Part shown: in pieces, positions 53,567 through 61,657 of the stretch
Layout: each line of letters begins with the position of its first letter
Position numbering within the stretch: position 1 is the first letter of the stretch
IMG/VR virus record: IMGVR_UViG_3300020205_001800
Span: 1 to 64,000 of that record
Direction: 5' to 3' (one strand)
Length of the DNA stretch: 64,000 bases
Origin: a virus
Position numbers and translations under genes: made by a program
Notes under the pieces: generated by a model
What the model was told of the DNA's origin: nothing
Database searches by the model: none
The model's input: only the letters and a program-made list of their open reading frames with translations

Positions 53567-53932
53567 ATGGCACGCTCAACAATTCCTAGTCCTGACGAGG
53601 CACTAGCAGGCGCAGCACAGCAAGGCCGCTCAGTTATGGGCCGTGAAGGCGTAGCCTTTACAGCACCAGGAGCATCAGGAAATACAAACACAACATTGGT
53701 TCCCAAAAAGGGAGCACAAGCTGGAGACCCAACAGCTGGAGGAAAAGGCACTCGTGCCAACGTTCCTTACACCGGCGAGCGCACAGGCGCTTCATACGGA
53801 GTCTCAGGCATGCGATACACAAAGATAACAGATCCAGCAGCTGGTGAAACTCAGGCAAATGGAATCATTATCAAAACCGCAACGAACCGCGACCGCTTGA
53901 ACTTCGATTCTGGAAGTGGCGCTTCGTACTAA
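53567..53932 (+). CDS. Hypothetical Gly/Ala-rich protein
   Basis: 121 residues. Low-complexity Ser/Gly/Ala/Thr sequence with 'DPTAGGKGTRANVPYTGERTG' and a compact end ('ANGIIIKTATNRDRLNF'), similar in style to the disordered virion-like proteins at 60.9-64 kb. Followed by a terminator. The gap upstream holds TATAGT (53522-53527) as a possible -10. The function is unknown. Confidence 0.65.
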   Translation: MARSTIPSPDEALAGAAQQGRSVMGREGVAFTAPGASGNTNTTLVPKKGAQAGDPTAGGKGTRANVPYTGERTGASYGVSGMRYTKITDPAAGETQANGIIIKTATNRDRLNFDSGSGASY

Positions 53933-53948
53933 TTTCGTGTACAGTTTT

Positions 53949-53984
53949 AGGCCTTGGGAGTAATCCCGAGGCCTATTCTGTTTT
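53949..53984 (+). terminator. Intrinsic terminator
   Basis: AGGCCTTGGGA (53949-53959) pairs with TCCCGAGGCCT (53964-53974) with one wobble; loop GTAA; followed by ATTCTGTTTT. It ends the 53567 transcript. Confidence 0.8.
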
Positions 53985-53996
53985 ACGGAGGTATAC

Positions 53997-54230
53997 GTGT
54001 TAGAGAGCTTATATACAGAAGCTAAAGAACAAGCTAAAGTCAGTAGTTATTGTTTAGTTGGGCAGTGGGCTATGTCCTTAACAGGAAATGATAAAGCAGC
54101 GTTTGACGCATCAATTGATGATGTAGACTTCTCTACAAGAAGTTTATTTAAGCTATATAAAAAAGCTGGGGCCACCTTCGGGTTAACGTCTTTGCTCACA
54201 CACCGAAACGGAGAATGCGGATGTCCTTAG
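53997..54230 (+). CDS. Hypothetical protein
   Basis: 77 residues, GTG start chosen for the ACGGAGG motif just upstream. Mostly helical ('YTEAKEQAKVSSYCLVGQWAMSL'), ending in 'GECGCP'. It overlaps the metallophosphoesterase gene by about ten bases. The function is unknown; a phage-specific regulator or accessory is possible. Confidence 0.6.
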   Translation: MLESLYTEAKEQAKVSSYCLVGQWAMSLTGNDKAAFDASIDDVDFSTRSLFKLYKKAGATFGLTSLLTHRNGECGCP

Positions 54231-55402
54231 CGGATGACTACGATGCAATAATTCAAACAAGTAATCAAGGTTCCGATAAAGCAAATAAAAATATTCCAGA
54301 AGCATGGCGTCCACGTTCTGAAATTGGAACAGACGGTGGCTTTGTTGTTTCAACACCGCGCCCAGATGGCAATACACCTGGTGCTGAAGAAATCTTGCGT
54401 GAAGCAAATTTAGATCCTGCAGAGTGGGCAGTAGTATCACATCGTCGCTCACGTTGGCAGAAGTATGACGGGGACTGGTTAGAATCATTTAGAATCAACG
54501 TTGTTCCAGTAAATAGTTCTATAGAAAAAGATTACGATCTTACAGAATTGCTTCAAACTATTACTAAATGGAAACCTGGCAAGGTTGCAGAAAACAAAGG
54601 CGAACTTACTGCGGTGTATAGCATTGGTGATACCCAATACGGAAAAGACGATACTCCTGCAATCATAGATAGAGTGCTACGTTCTTTAGACGAAGCTGTA
54701 GAGCATCATAAGTATTTAACAAAGAAGTACAACATTGGACAGATTGCATTGCCACAACTTGGTGATTGCATTGAAGGTATGACAAGTCAAAAGGGCAAGG
54801 TTATGGGTCGCCACGACATTGGCGTATCAGAACAAGTACGAGTGGGGCGTCGCATGCTTCTTGCTCAAATTAAAGCCTTTGCACCATTAGCTGAGAAGAT
54901 TATTGTTCCAGTGGTTCCAGGTAACCACGACGAAGTTCAACGTTTCTTGGTTGGACGGCCAGAAGACTCTTGGCAAATTGATGTAGTTGCATCAGTAGAA
55001 GACATTTGTAAAGAAAACGATTTCTTGCGAGATCGCGTTGAGTTCCGGTATCCGGCTTCAGACGACAGCACTCTTACTATTAACTTAAGTGGAGTTATGT
55101 ACGGTATGGCTCATGGACACCAAGCACGTGACATGGTTAAGTGGTGGGCTGGACAAGCTATGGGCCGTTGTTCTGTAGCACAGGCCGACATACTTAATGT
55201 TGGTCACTATCACCATTATCGTTCACAAAACGTAGGGCCAAGGTTGTTTATTCAAAACCCAGCAATGGACAACGGTTCCGCATGGTTCCGTGATAAGTCT
55301 GGCCTTGAAAGCGCACCAGGAATTATTTCTTTAGTGCTTGGCGAAGGTATGGATCCACGCCGTGAGTTGGTAGTACTTGGAGGTGTTAACGATCGTGGAT
55401 AA
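54221..55402 (+). CDS. Calcineurin-like metallophosphoesterase
   Basis: 393 residues from ATG 54221, chosen over ATG 54215 because GGAG is seven bases upstream. Motifs: 'YSIGDTQYGK' (D-x-H replaced by D-x-Q), 'LPQLGDCIEG' (GDx), 'VPVVPGNHDEV' (GNHD/E), 'GMAHGHQARD' and 'LNVGHYHHYR'. These metal ligands define a phosphoesterase acting on nucleic acid or nucleotides. Similar genes occur in T4-like and actinobacterial phages. The first D-x-Q deviates from the usual D-x-H. Confidence 0.85.
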   Translation: MSLADDYDAIIQTSNQGSDKANKNIPEAWRPRSEIGTDGGFVVSTPRPDGNTPGAEEILREANLDPAEWAVVSHRRSRWQKYDGDWLESFRINVVPVNSSIEKDYDLTELLQTITKWKPGKVAENKGELTAVYSIGDTQYGKDDTPAIIDRVLRSLDEAVEHHKYLTKKYNIGQIALPQLGDCIEGMTSQKGKVMGRHDIGVSEQVRVGRRMLLAQIKAFAPLAEKIIVPVVPGNHDEVQRFLVGRPEDSWQIDVVASVEDICKENDFLRDRVEFRYPASDDSTLTINLSGVMYGMAHGHQARDMVKWWAGQAMGRCSVAQADILNVGHYHHYRSQNVGPRLFIQNPAMDNGSAWFRDKSGLESAPGIISLVLGEGMDPRRELVVLGGVNDRG

Positions 55403-56117
55403 AAAGATTATTTTTAAAGCGCGAGATAAGTACGGATTTGACACGCAACCTCGTCCTTACCCAGCAGCACAAAACCTACCTGACTGGTGGAAAGACGCTG
55501 CTCCGTATATGAAGTCACCTAAAAACCCAGATGGAAAAAAGCTAATTGTTAGCCAAAGAGTTTCTAACGCTGGGTTTAAGAAGTGCTACCCAATGCTCGA
55601 TGCAATGTTGTCAGGTTACATTATTCCTCTATGGGCAGATGTTCAAGTATCTTGGGATGAAAAAGGTAACCCCCTAATTAACTCTAGAACCCATGCCCAA
55701 GTATTCTCAATGCACGGGCACTCGGCTAGGGATGTGCATCCTCCGGTTGGTTACACTAATTTTGTATACAAGTATATTAATACTTGGATTCCTATTACTC
55801 CGCCAGGGTATTCTGTACTGGTTACACCGCCCTTTGGTCATAGAAACTTACCTTTTCAAGCTATTCCAGCAATTGTAGATAGCGATAAGTCCAGTTTAGA
55901 GATTGTTCCTCCCATGTGGCTTAAAGAAGGTTTTGAAGGCATTATAGAAAAAGGAACGCCTTTAGTTCAGATTACTCCGTTTAAGAGAACTTCTTGGAAA
56001 GCTGAGTTTGAGTACTACGATGGTCATGACTATCAGACTCTTCAGGAACGAAACTTTAACGCAAATATAGTTAACCATTATGTTAGAAACGCGTGGTCTA
56101 AAAAAGACTACAAGTAA
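55395..56117 (+). CDS. Conserved phage hypothetical protein
   Basis: 240 residues from GTG 55395, which overlaps the end of the phosphoesterase gene; GGAGG lies 11 bases upstream. 'AAQNLPDWWKDAAPYMKS', 'GFKKCYPMLDAMLSGYIIPLWADVQV' and 'VTPPFGHRNLPFQAIPAIVDSD' are of a kind I associate with conserved proteins of T4-like phages of unknown function. No catalytic residues are recognised. It precedes a bidirectional terminator. Confidence 0.75.
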   Translation: MDKKIIFKARDKYGFDTQPRPYPAAQNLPDWWKDAAPYMKSPKNPDGKKLIVSQRVSNAGFKKCYPMLDAMLSGYIIPLWADVQVSWDEKGNPLINSRTHAQVFSMHGHSARDVHPPVGYTNFVYKYINTWIPITPPGYSVLVTPPFGHRNLPFQAIPAIVDSDKSSLEIVPPMWLKEGFEGIIEKGTPLVQITPFKRTSWKAEFEYYDGHDYQTLQERNFNANIVNHYVRNAWSKKDYK

Positions 56118-56120
56118 TAA

Positions 56121-56152
56121 AAAAACCCCCGGCTAATAACCGGGGGTTTTTT
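56121..56152. terminator. Bidirectional intrinsic terminator between convergent units
   Basis: Stem AAAAACCCCCGG (56121-56132), loop CTAATAA, CCGGGGGTTTTTT (56140-56152). A-tract on the left and T-tract on the right let it work on both strands, closing the plus-strand gene before it and the minus-strand lysis island after it. Confidence 0.92.
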
Positions 56153-56153
56153 A

Positions 56154-56249
56154 TTAATCTTTATCTGCCCACCAACAACCTATTACGGTTGCTAGTACTA
56201 ACGTAACAAGGAATATTCCTTGAAAGGTTATATGGGTTAGGTAGTACAT
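56154..56249 (-). CDS. 31-residue transmembrane peptide coupled to endolysin
   Basis: ATG (at 56249) overlaps the endolysin stop (TAATG). Sequence starts MYYLTHITFQGIFLVTLVLA and ends with Trp-Trp, Asp and Lys. It has one hydrophobic helix, ~8-26, and a short polar end. Size and tight coupling to the CHAP gene suggest a mini-holin or accessory lysis peptide. It is too short for database certainty. Confidence 0.5.
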   Translation of the reverse strand: MYYLTHITFQGIFLVTLVLATVIGCWWADKD

Positions 56250-56800
56250 TACTTACCGCAGGTTGGGCACTTGTTAGAAGAAGTTTTCTTTGCTGGTGCT
56301 TTCCCAAATTTAGGGCGACCAAAGCCAACAATTGAAATCATTACGCCAGCTTTGTTCTTTTTAAAAGCACGAAGTTGTTTGCAAACTTCTCCGCCATTTC
56401 TTTGGCTTCCAGACTTCTTTGAAGATGTATTTCCTTCAATACACCAAACGGTTCCATCTTCATTGTCTTTTACAACAATACCTACGTGAGAAATTCTATC
56501 AACACCATCTGAGGGGAAATCAAAATAAACGATATCTCCTGGTTCTGGGTCTGCGATGTCTCCATCAATCCAAGCGCCAGCTTTTTTAAAAGCCTGCGCT
56601 CCGCCTGGTGTGTAAACAGTGTTAGGAATTTTTACGCCAGCTTCGTTCCCGCACCAGTTAATGAAACTTCCGCACCATGGTTGGAAGTTAGCCTTTGTAT
56701 AAGCACCGTACTTTGTCTCGTTGTCCTTAGGACCCTCGATAGTACCTAGCTCTGCTGTAGCAACTTCAATAAGGCGTGCCGCTGTTCCTTGATCTGCCAT
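56249..56800 (-). CDS. CHAP-domain endolysin
   Basis: 183 residues, start overlaps the upstream gene's stop. Catalytic Cys43 in 'FQPWCGSFINWC', then 'DPEPGDIVYFDFPSDG' and catalytic His near 104 in 'RISHVGIVV', with 'CIEGNTS' after it. These mark an NlpC/P60-related CHAP peptidase/amidase that cleaves peptidoglycan at lysis. The C-terminus ends in a 'KCPTCGK' zinc-like knuckle. It is the only endolysin seen; others are domains of the tape measure. Confidence 0.9.
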   Translation of the reverse strand: MADQGTAARLIEVATAELGTIEGPKDNETKYGAYTKANFQPWCGSFINWCGNEAGVKIPNTVYTPGGAQAFKKAGAWIDGDIADPEPGDIVYFDFPSDGVDRISHVGIVVKDNEDGTVWCIEGNTSSKKSGSQRNGGEVCKQLRAFKKNKAGVMISIVGFGRPKFGKAPAKKTSSNKCPTCGK

Positions 56801-57210
56801 TAGTCTTTATCCCAATCTGTATCAACTGGCTGTGGTTCTGGCATAGCACCGTCTGGCTTTGCTGCTAAACGAGCAGCTGTGGCATCGATCTCTGCTTCAA
56901 GTTTCTTATCCGCCTGTGTGTTCTTTGCGTCCATCTCTTTGTTGGACAACTGTGCTGCCATAATGTCTTTAGCACCAGATTGACCAATAAGAATACCCGC
57001 AAGAGTTCCTGTAATAAAAGTAGCAATGCTGCCTAACACGTTAAAGAACATCTTGTCATTCTCTGACTGCGCTCCGATAGGCTGGGTTACGAATAAAAGA
57101 CCGTAAAGAATACCTAGAGATGTGCACAGTAGAATAGTTCCTAGTGTTATGCCTAGAATGAACTTTAATCTAGCGTCTAGGTCTTGTGGTGTTAGTTTTT
57201 CTCTACTCAT
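56800..57210 (-). CDS. Holin-like membrane protein
   Basis: 136 residues. Two hydrophobic helices (~17-41 and ~57-78) with short polar loop, then a long charged Ala/Lys/Asp C-terminal tail. Directly upstream of the endolysin in the same transcript, overlapping by one base. Topology and neighbour suggest a holin, but a scaffold or spanin component is possible. Confidence 0.65.
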   Translation of the reverse strand: MSREKLTPQDLDARLKFILGITLGTILLCTSLGILYGLLFVTQPIGAQSENDKMFFNVLGSIATFITGTLAGILIGQSGAKDIMAAQLSNKEMDAKNTQADKKLEAEIDATAARLAAKPDGAMPEPQPVDTDWDKD

Positions 57211-57409
57211 TTGGTGTTCCTTCTGGTTGCGGGGTCTTAACTAAGTCTACCGGACAAGTCTGTGTTGCAGTGCAAATAGGTGGTTTACACTCTTCTACTT
57301 CCCAGTTTTTTGGGTCTTGACATGGATATCTGAAGAAACCGTCATAACCACAACTGGTTAATGACAGTGTCAACAGTAGTGTGGCTAGTCCGCAGGTAAT
57401 TTTTTTCAT
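57203..57409 (-). CDS. Small lipoprotein
   Basis: 68 residues. Signal peptide 'KKITCGLATLLLTLSLTSC' with lipobox L-T-S-C (Cys20 becomes lipid-modified), followed by a short Cys/Pro-rich part. It overlaps its neighbours by several bases. It could be part of the lysis set or a surface-exclusion lipoprotein; phages encode both kinds. Gram-positive envelope: it would be anchored to the outer face of the cell membrane. Confidence 0.75.
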   Translation of the reverse strand: MKKITCGLATLLLTLSLTSCGYDGFFRYPCQDPKNWEVEECKPPICTATQTCPVDLVKTPQPEGTPNE

Positions 57410-57576
57410 TCATCATCCTTTGGGTTACGTAGTGGATAAGTAACCGCCCATGCAAATAACGTTCCAATAATTGCGTACCCCACAATGGTCTTTGCAGATC
57501 CATCAAGGACTACCCAAGCAATGAACATGCCTAGCAGAGTCCATAGTTGATCAATCATGTCTCTTATTACTCTCAT
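57406..57576 (-). CDS. 56-residue two-helix membrane protein
   Basis: ATG at 57576 overlaps the upstream stop (ATGA), and its stop overlaps the lipoprotein ATG. Hydrophobic stretches at ~8-24 and ~29-48 and a polar, acidic tail. It is a further holin candidate in the lysis island. The coupling on both sides supports a real gene. Confidence 0.6.
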   Translation of the reverse strand: MRVIRDMIDQLWTLLGMFIAWVVLDGSAKTIVGYAIIGTLFAWAVTYPLRNPKDDE

Positions 57577-60263
57577 GGCTTACGTCTCCTGACTCCCTTT
57601 GATTCTCCAGAAGCGCCTCCGCCTCCAGAACTTCCTCCTCCACCAGAACCACCAGTGGATGAACTACCTGCAGCACCAGCGGCAGCTCCTACAGCGTTCA
57701 TAGCAGCACCTGCGGCTACAACCGTTGCAACAACCATGTCAGTTGCTTCTTCGCGTTCTTCAGTGGACATATCAGCACCGATACTTCCTAGTGCTTGTAG
57801 TGCCTGCCCAGGGTCGCTAAATATTGCGCCAATTAATTCGGAAGGGCTCTCTAGTAAAACTAGGGCCGCAGCTACGTCTGCTGTAATTATAACTTCATTA
57901 CCGTTTTCATCCTGCCTAACCTCGACCGGAGTATCTTCTGGTAGGTCCTTATACTCAATGCCTGCGTCTTGAATTTGCTCTGATGTAAGGGTTTCTCCAG
58001 GGGCTACTGATTCAATAAGTGCTTCTGCTACCAATTCTTTTTCAGCGGTAGTTAACTTGCCGTCTTCTGATAAAGCTTCAGATAGGGCGCTTACTTCCTC
58101 CGCAGTAACTTCTCCGTCTGCATTTAGAGCATCCATAACAGCCTCGGCATCGGCAACAGTAAGCGTGCCGTCAGATATAACATCCTCTACGGCAGCCGTA
58201 ACCTCTTCAGTTTCTGTGATAGGCTCTGGTTCTGGCTCTGGAGCAGGTTCCGGAGCAGTTTCTTCAATAGGAGGTTCTAATGGTTCTGTGGACGGATTTT
58301 CTGGCTCTGGCTCTGGTGTCACTGGTTCTGGTGTTGTTTCCTCGGGTGTGGAAGGTTCAACAGGCGCCTCGGGCTCTACGGGTGGCGTTTCGGGCTCTAC
58401 CGGTTCTGGTAGGGGCTCTATGGGTGGTAATGGCTCTTCTGTGGCAGGTTCAGTAGGTGGCTCTACAGGAGTTGGTTCGGGCTCTACAGGCTCAACAGGA
58501 GGCTGTTCTGGCTCAGGCACAGGTTCAGGCTCGACTTCTGGGGTTGGTGGCAGAGGTTCTACAGGATTTGGAGAAATAGGCGATGGATCAGGAGTCACAG
58601 GATTTTCAGAAGGTGTGGGATCTGGAGTTGGAGCGGGCGCGACAGGCTGTGGATCAGTGGTTGGCTCAGGGTTCTGAGGAACTACTGGTGGAACAACTTC
58701 TGGAGCAGGAGGATTTGGAACGGGATCAACTACAGGAGTCGGTTCGCTCGGCTGTTGAGGTTGCGGTTCAAGCACTGGAGGTGCTGGGGGCACATAAGTT
58801 TGAACAGCTGCCACAGCCTGAACCACAAGTTGAGTTGCTGAATCCGCCAATTGATCAGCAACAGCAATAGTTGCTGTTGCGCTATCTGTAAGAGTAATTA
58901 ATGTAGCAACTTCAGTTGCTTTAACCTCTGTTTTATCTACTACTACTACTTGAGCAGCGGCAATAGTTTCCGTGCTTACCTCAGTCATTGGCTTTACAGG
59001 TTGCCCTGCAGCCTCACGAACACCAATACGAGGACCATTATGAAGAGCGGTAGTATTTCCTGCAACGGTTCCTACACCAGTCCATTCCCCTGTTGTTGGA
59101 TTGACTGTCATCTTCCAATTTACATTTGTAATAGGACTATTTGGTTGTGCAAATTTGTGCAAATTCCAATCGACTTCTAAAGTAGTTTCGGTAGTTTTTA
59201 CAACAGTTGAAGAGCCATTTGCGTTATCGTTCATAAAGTCGCTACCAAAGACTGAGATGTGTGCTCCAGCAGGAAAATCCCACCAGTTATAGTCGCCATT
59301 ACCAAAGGTAATAGTTGCTTTTGAAGTTACGTAAATTTGGCTAGCTGTTCCTTGGCCCTCATAAATTGTGTTGCCCATCTTAATATCAAACGGGGTTTGA
59401 ATTTTAGTCGCACCGTCGTACATAACTGGCAAAGTAGTTGTGGTAACTGTTGGAGTTTCAGGGGTAACAGGAGCAACGTATCCGGTTGTTGTGTACACCT
59501 TAGTATTCTCTGTTGCGGTTGTTAGCACCTCTAAAGCAGTCTGGGCGTTAGTTAAATTTGTAGTGGCTGTAGCTACAACAGCTGTCTGAGAGTCCACAGC
59601 CTGCACAGCTATTACAGCTACGGCTGTAGCGCTCTCGGCAACAGCAAGGGCTGTAGTGGCAGCTGTGATTTCAGGGGCTGCTGAGGAAACTGCTGCTGCA
59701 GTTGCCGTCTCAACAGCTGCTGTCAATGTTACAGTTGCGCTTTCAATTTTTTCTTGAACGGAGGCTATTGATGGAGTTTCTGGAGTCGTGGCAGGGGTTG
59801 TTGTGGTCGTTGTACCTTCTGTTGACTGGGTGGATTGTTGGGTGGATTCAGACGAGGGAGCCGTTGATTCGGAAGGTGAAGGCTCTGGAGTCGGGGTTGG
59901 AGTTGGACTCGGTTCAGAAGATGGAGCGGATTCTGATGTTGGAAGAGGAGTTGCGCTGGTCGAAGGCGAAGGTTCAGGCGCAGGAGTCGGACTTGGATCG
60001 GATGCAGAAGAAGTTGGTGTGGAGCTCGGGGATGGACTTGCCTCAGCAGAATATGTCGTACTGGAGGTTTGAGGGTCCGAAGTTGCAGAAGAGGGTTGTG
60101 GACTTGGAGATGGAGTTGGAGTCGCTTCGTTCGAAGACGGTGTGGAAGCAGGACTAACTGCAACCGTATCTACAGTCGGATCTGTTGCTTCTGCTGAATT
60201 TTGTCCCAATATAAGCAGGAATAGTGCGAGGATTAGTGCTGCGAATATGCGCAGTGCGATTAT
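57573..60263 (-). CDS. Large secreted Pro/Ser-rich protein with calcium-motif-like repeats, non-AUG start
   Basis: About 896 residues if started at ATA 60263 (or ATC 60260): AAGGAG ends six bases upstream, and the codons that follow encode a perfect signal peptide ('LRIFAALILALFLLILG', then 'SAEA'). A TTG at 60209 would give 878 residues without a signal. Regions: Ser/Pro/Thr-rich linker to ~150; Ala/Thr helices; beta domain ~280-420 with Trp-Trp; Pro/Glu-rich ~490-680; three 18-residue 'DG-x-[LV]-T' units (~695-750), EF-hand-like; Gly-rich hydrophobic C-terminus with basic end. It is probably a surface-exposed or wall-spanning protein co-expressed with lysis genes; function unknown. Confidence 0.7.
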   Translation of the reverse strand: MIALRIFAALILALFLLILGQNSAEATDPTVDTVAVSPASTPSSNEATPTPSPSPQPSSATSDPQTSSTTYSAEASPSPSSTPTSSASDPSPTPAPEPSPSTSATPLPTSESAPSSEPSPTPTPTPEPSPSESTAPSSESTQQSTQSTEGTTTTTTPATTPETPSIASVQEKIESATVTLTAAVETATAAAVSSAAPEITAATTALAVAESATAVAVIAVQAVDSQTAVVATATTNLTNAQTALEVLTTATENTKVYTTTGYVAPVTPETPTVTTTTLPVMYDGATKIQTPFDIKMGNTIYEGQGTASQIYVTSKATITFGNGDYNWWDFPAGAHISVFGSDFMNDNANGSSTVVKTTETTLEVDWNLHKFAQPNSPITNVNWKMTVNPTTGEWTGVGTVAGNTTALHNGPRIGVREAAGQPVKPMTEVSTETIAAAQVVVVDKTEVKATEVATLITLTDSATATIAVADQLADSATQLVVQAVAAVQTYVPPAPPVLEPQPQQPSEPTPVVDPVPNPPAPEVVPPVVPQNPEPTTDPQPVAPAPTPDPTPSENPVTPDPSPISPNPVEPLPPTPEVEPEPVPEPEQPPVEPVEPEPTPVEPPTEPATEEPLPPIEPLPEPVEPETPPVEPEAPVEPSTPEETTPEPVTPEPEPENPSTEPLEPPIEETAPEPAPEPEPEPITETEEVTAAVEDVISDGTLTVADAEAVMDALNADGEVTAEEVSALSEALSEDGKLTTAEKELVAEALIESVAPGETLTSEQIQDAGIEYKDLPEDTPVEVRQDENGNEVIITADVAAALVLLESPSELIGAIFSDPGQALQALGSIGADMSTEEREEATDMVVATVVAAGAAMNAVGAAAGAAGSSSTGGSGGGGSSGGGGASGESKGVRRRKP

Positions 60264-60269
60264 TTATCT

Positions 60270-60275
60270 CTCCTT
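60270..60275 (-). promoter_or_regulatory. Shine-Dalgarno supporting a non-AUG start
   Basis: AAGGAG on the minus strand, six bases before ATA 60263 and nine before ATC 60260. No ATG, GTG or TTG lies within range. It decides the start of the secreted protein gene. Confidence 0.7.
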
Positions 60276-60298
60276 AAGAACTATGCTCATACTTTAAC

Positions 60299-60327
60299 AT
60301 GACACGGTGTATTTTGTGTATCATAGT
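60299..60327 (+). promoter_or_regulatory. Candidate sigma70-type promoter for right-hand plus unit
   Basis: ATGACA (60299-60304, five of six to consensus), 17-base spacer, CATAGT (60322-60327, four of six). It sits in the 94-base divergent gap 60264-60357 and would drive the genes from 60358. Confidence 0.45.
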
Positions 60328-60357
60328 TACCCTTACAACTTGATTTTTGGAGACTTA

Positions 60358-60564
60358 ATGACACCTCAAGACTGGGCAGCGTTTGCGCTCTCAATAACTT
60401 CTTTAATCGGCGCATTTGCAATAATGATTCGGTGGATGGTTAAACATTACTTATCCGAACTTAAACCTAATTCTGGCAGCAGTTTAAAAGACGCCGTTAA
60501 TAGGTTGGAATCAAGAATTGACGACCTATACTTTATGCTCGCAGATCGAAACAACAAGGAGTAA
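60358..60564 (+). CDS. Membrane protein with C-terminal coiled coil
   Basis: 68 residues from ATG 60358 (GGAG upstream); an earlier in-frame ATG at 60307 would lie in the promoter. One hydrophobic helix (~7-27), then polar and a coiled coil 'LKDAVNRLESRIDDLYFML'. Small proteins of this type sit beside holins in actinobacterial phages. It is probably part of the lysis or membrane module. Confidence 0.75.
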   Translation: MTPQDWAAFALSITSLIGAFAIMIRWMVKHYLSELKPNSGSSLKDAVNRLESRIDDLYFMLADRNNKE

Positions 60565-60566
60565 TT

Positions 60567-60854
60567 ATGAAACTAGATCCAAAATTAACAGCAGCACTTT
60601 CATCTTATGGCCGCGCATTTTTAGCAGCGGCGCTCGCAGTATGGAGCACAGGAAATCATGACCTTAAGGGTCTAGCCGCAGCAGGAGCTGCAGCAGTTCT
60701 TCCTGTAGTACTTCGTGCTTTGAATCCAAAGGACCCAGCATTTGGCCTAGTAAAGCTTGCTTTGCCAGAAGTTGAGAAGCAATTGGCGTCTATTTTGGCA
60801 GATTCAAACAAGAAAGCTGCAACTAAGAAAGCCACAGCCAAGAAGACGAAGTAA
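60567..60854 (+). CDS. Holin-like membrane protein
   Basis: 95 residues, AAGGAG upstream. Two Ala/Leu/Val-rich helices (~15-30 and ~33-50) separated by a short turn, then a basic Lys/Thr tail ('KKAATKKATAKKTK'). Similar proteins of actinophages are annotated as holins. It is coded on the opposite strand from the endolysin, so the two lysis parts may be expressed from separate promoters. Confidence 0.75.
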   Translation: MKLDPKLTAALSSYGRAFLAAALAVWSTGNHDLKGLAAAGAAAVLPVVLRALNPKDPAFGLVKLALPEVEKQLASILADSNKKAATKKATAKKTK

Positions 60855-60863
60855 ACTTTAGGC

Positions 60864-61397
60864 ATGCCTCAATCACATCAAAACTGGCAATACCTAGGAG
60901 CTAGCGGTTACATTGGTGCCTACACCACTACAGGTGGTGGCGGTACTCCAATCGTACCTCGCAGCTCTATGGATTTCTTGCGTCTTGGTGTAGGTCGAAC
61001 CCCTTCCGCAGAGTATCCAGACGGTTACTTGGGAACAATTCGTTCTCGACGTGATGATAAGGGCAACGGTTCAGACACCGTCCTAGATTCTTTGAAGTCT
61101 AGACAGACTCAACGAGGCTACCAACGAGGTGTGCACAAAGGTGAGCGTATTGATCCAGGTCAATATATGTGGCCCGATAACTTAAAGCCAGATCGCAGAC
61201 TTAATCTACGAGTAAAAGAAGTAGATTTAGATGGTGGACTAACTATGAACGTAGTTCGTGATGCCCCTAAGTTTGACTTAGCCCCAGCTCCACACTTAGT
61301 TAATGATGGTAAAGCAAACGTTTCAGCAAACGTACCGGCTGAGTTTAACCCTAGAGTGGCCCATCAGTTTACCCACTTAAAGCCACGGTGGAACTAA
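60864..61397 (+). CDS. Hypothetical protein, orphan module
   Basis: 177 residues. It starts 'PQSHQNWQYLGASGYIGAY', followed by polar, Arg/Asp-rich sequence with 'SRQTQRGYQRGVHKGERIDPGQYMWPDNLKPDRR'. Mostly disordered with a few conserved aromatic residues. Overlaps the next ATG (TAATG). The first of the run of unknown small proteins at the right end; packaging or virion role is a guess. Confidence 0.65.
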   Translation: MPQSHQNWQYLGASGYIGAYTTTGGGGTPIVPRSSMDFLRLGVGRTPSAEYPDGYLGTIRSRRDDKGNGSDTVLDSLKSRQTQRGYQRGVHKGERIDPGQYMWPDNLKPDRRLNLRVKEVDLDGGLTMNVVRDAPKFDLAPAPHLVNDGKANVSANVPAEFNPRVAHQFTHLKPRWN

Positions 61398-61657
61398 TGT
61401 CAGAGTTATACGATCAAAATCAAGATCCTAAAGAGGATAAGCCTTTTACATTTAGAGATGCCCACCATCTTGCAGGTCGCATGACCATCATGTCTCGCAG
61501 CGGTGTGGGGCCTCCTAGAAAAAATATGGGGCACGGAGCAGAGTGCCACGAATGTAGCCAAGGTATTTTTGAAGATACTGAAAAAGAATTAAGTAGAGAC
61601 AGTCATTTTAAAAAGGCTATGAGCAAACATAACGATAATTTAGGGGAGGGTAACTAA
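61397..61657 (+). CDS. Hypothetical protein with CxxC motif
   Basis: 86 residues from ATG 61397 in the TAATG overlap (a GTG at 61388 is possible). 'AHHLAGRMTIMSR' and 'GHGAECHECSQGIF' give a His/Cys site that may bind metal. Acidic and basic residues dominate. Overlaps the next ATG. Confidence 0.6.
   Translation: MSELYDQNQDPKEDKPFTFRDAHHLAGRMTIMSRSGVGPPRKNMGHGAECHECSQGIFEDTEKELSRDSHFKKAMSKHNDNLGEGN

Noticed and set aside
57547-58677. Plus-strand Ser/Gly-rich open frames opposite the secreted protein gene
   Set aside because: They are mirror readings of the Pro/Glu/Gly-rich minus-strand gene, with no Shine-Dalgarno and no sensible protein composition.
59702-60163. Long frames on both strands at the Ser/Pro-rich 5' part of the secreted gene
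   Set aside because: Low-complexity DNA gives accidental open frames; the signal peptide and coupling support only the frame given.
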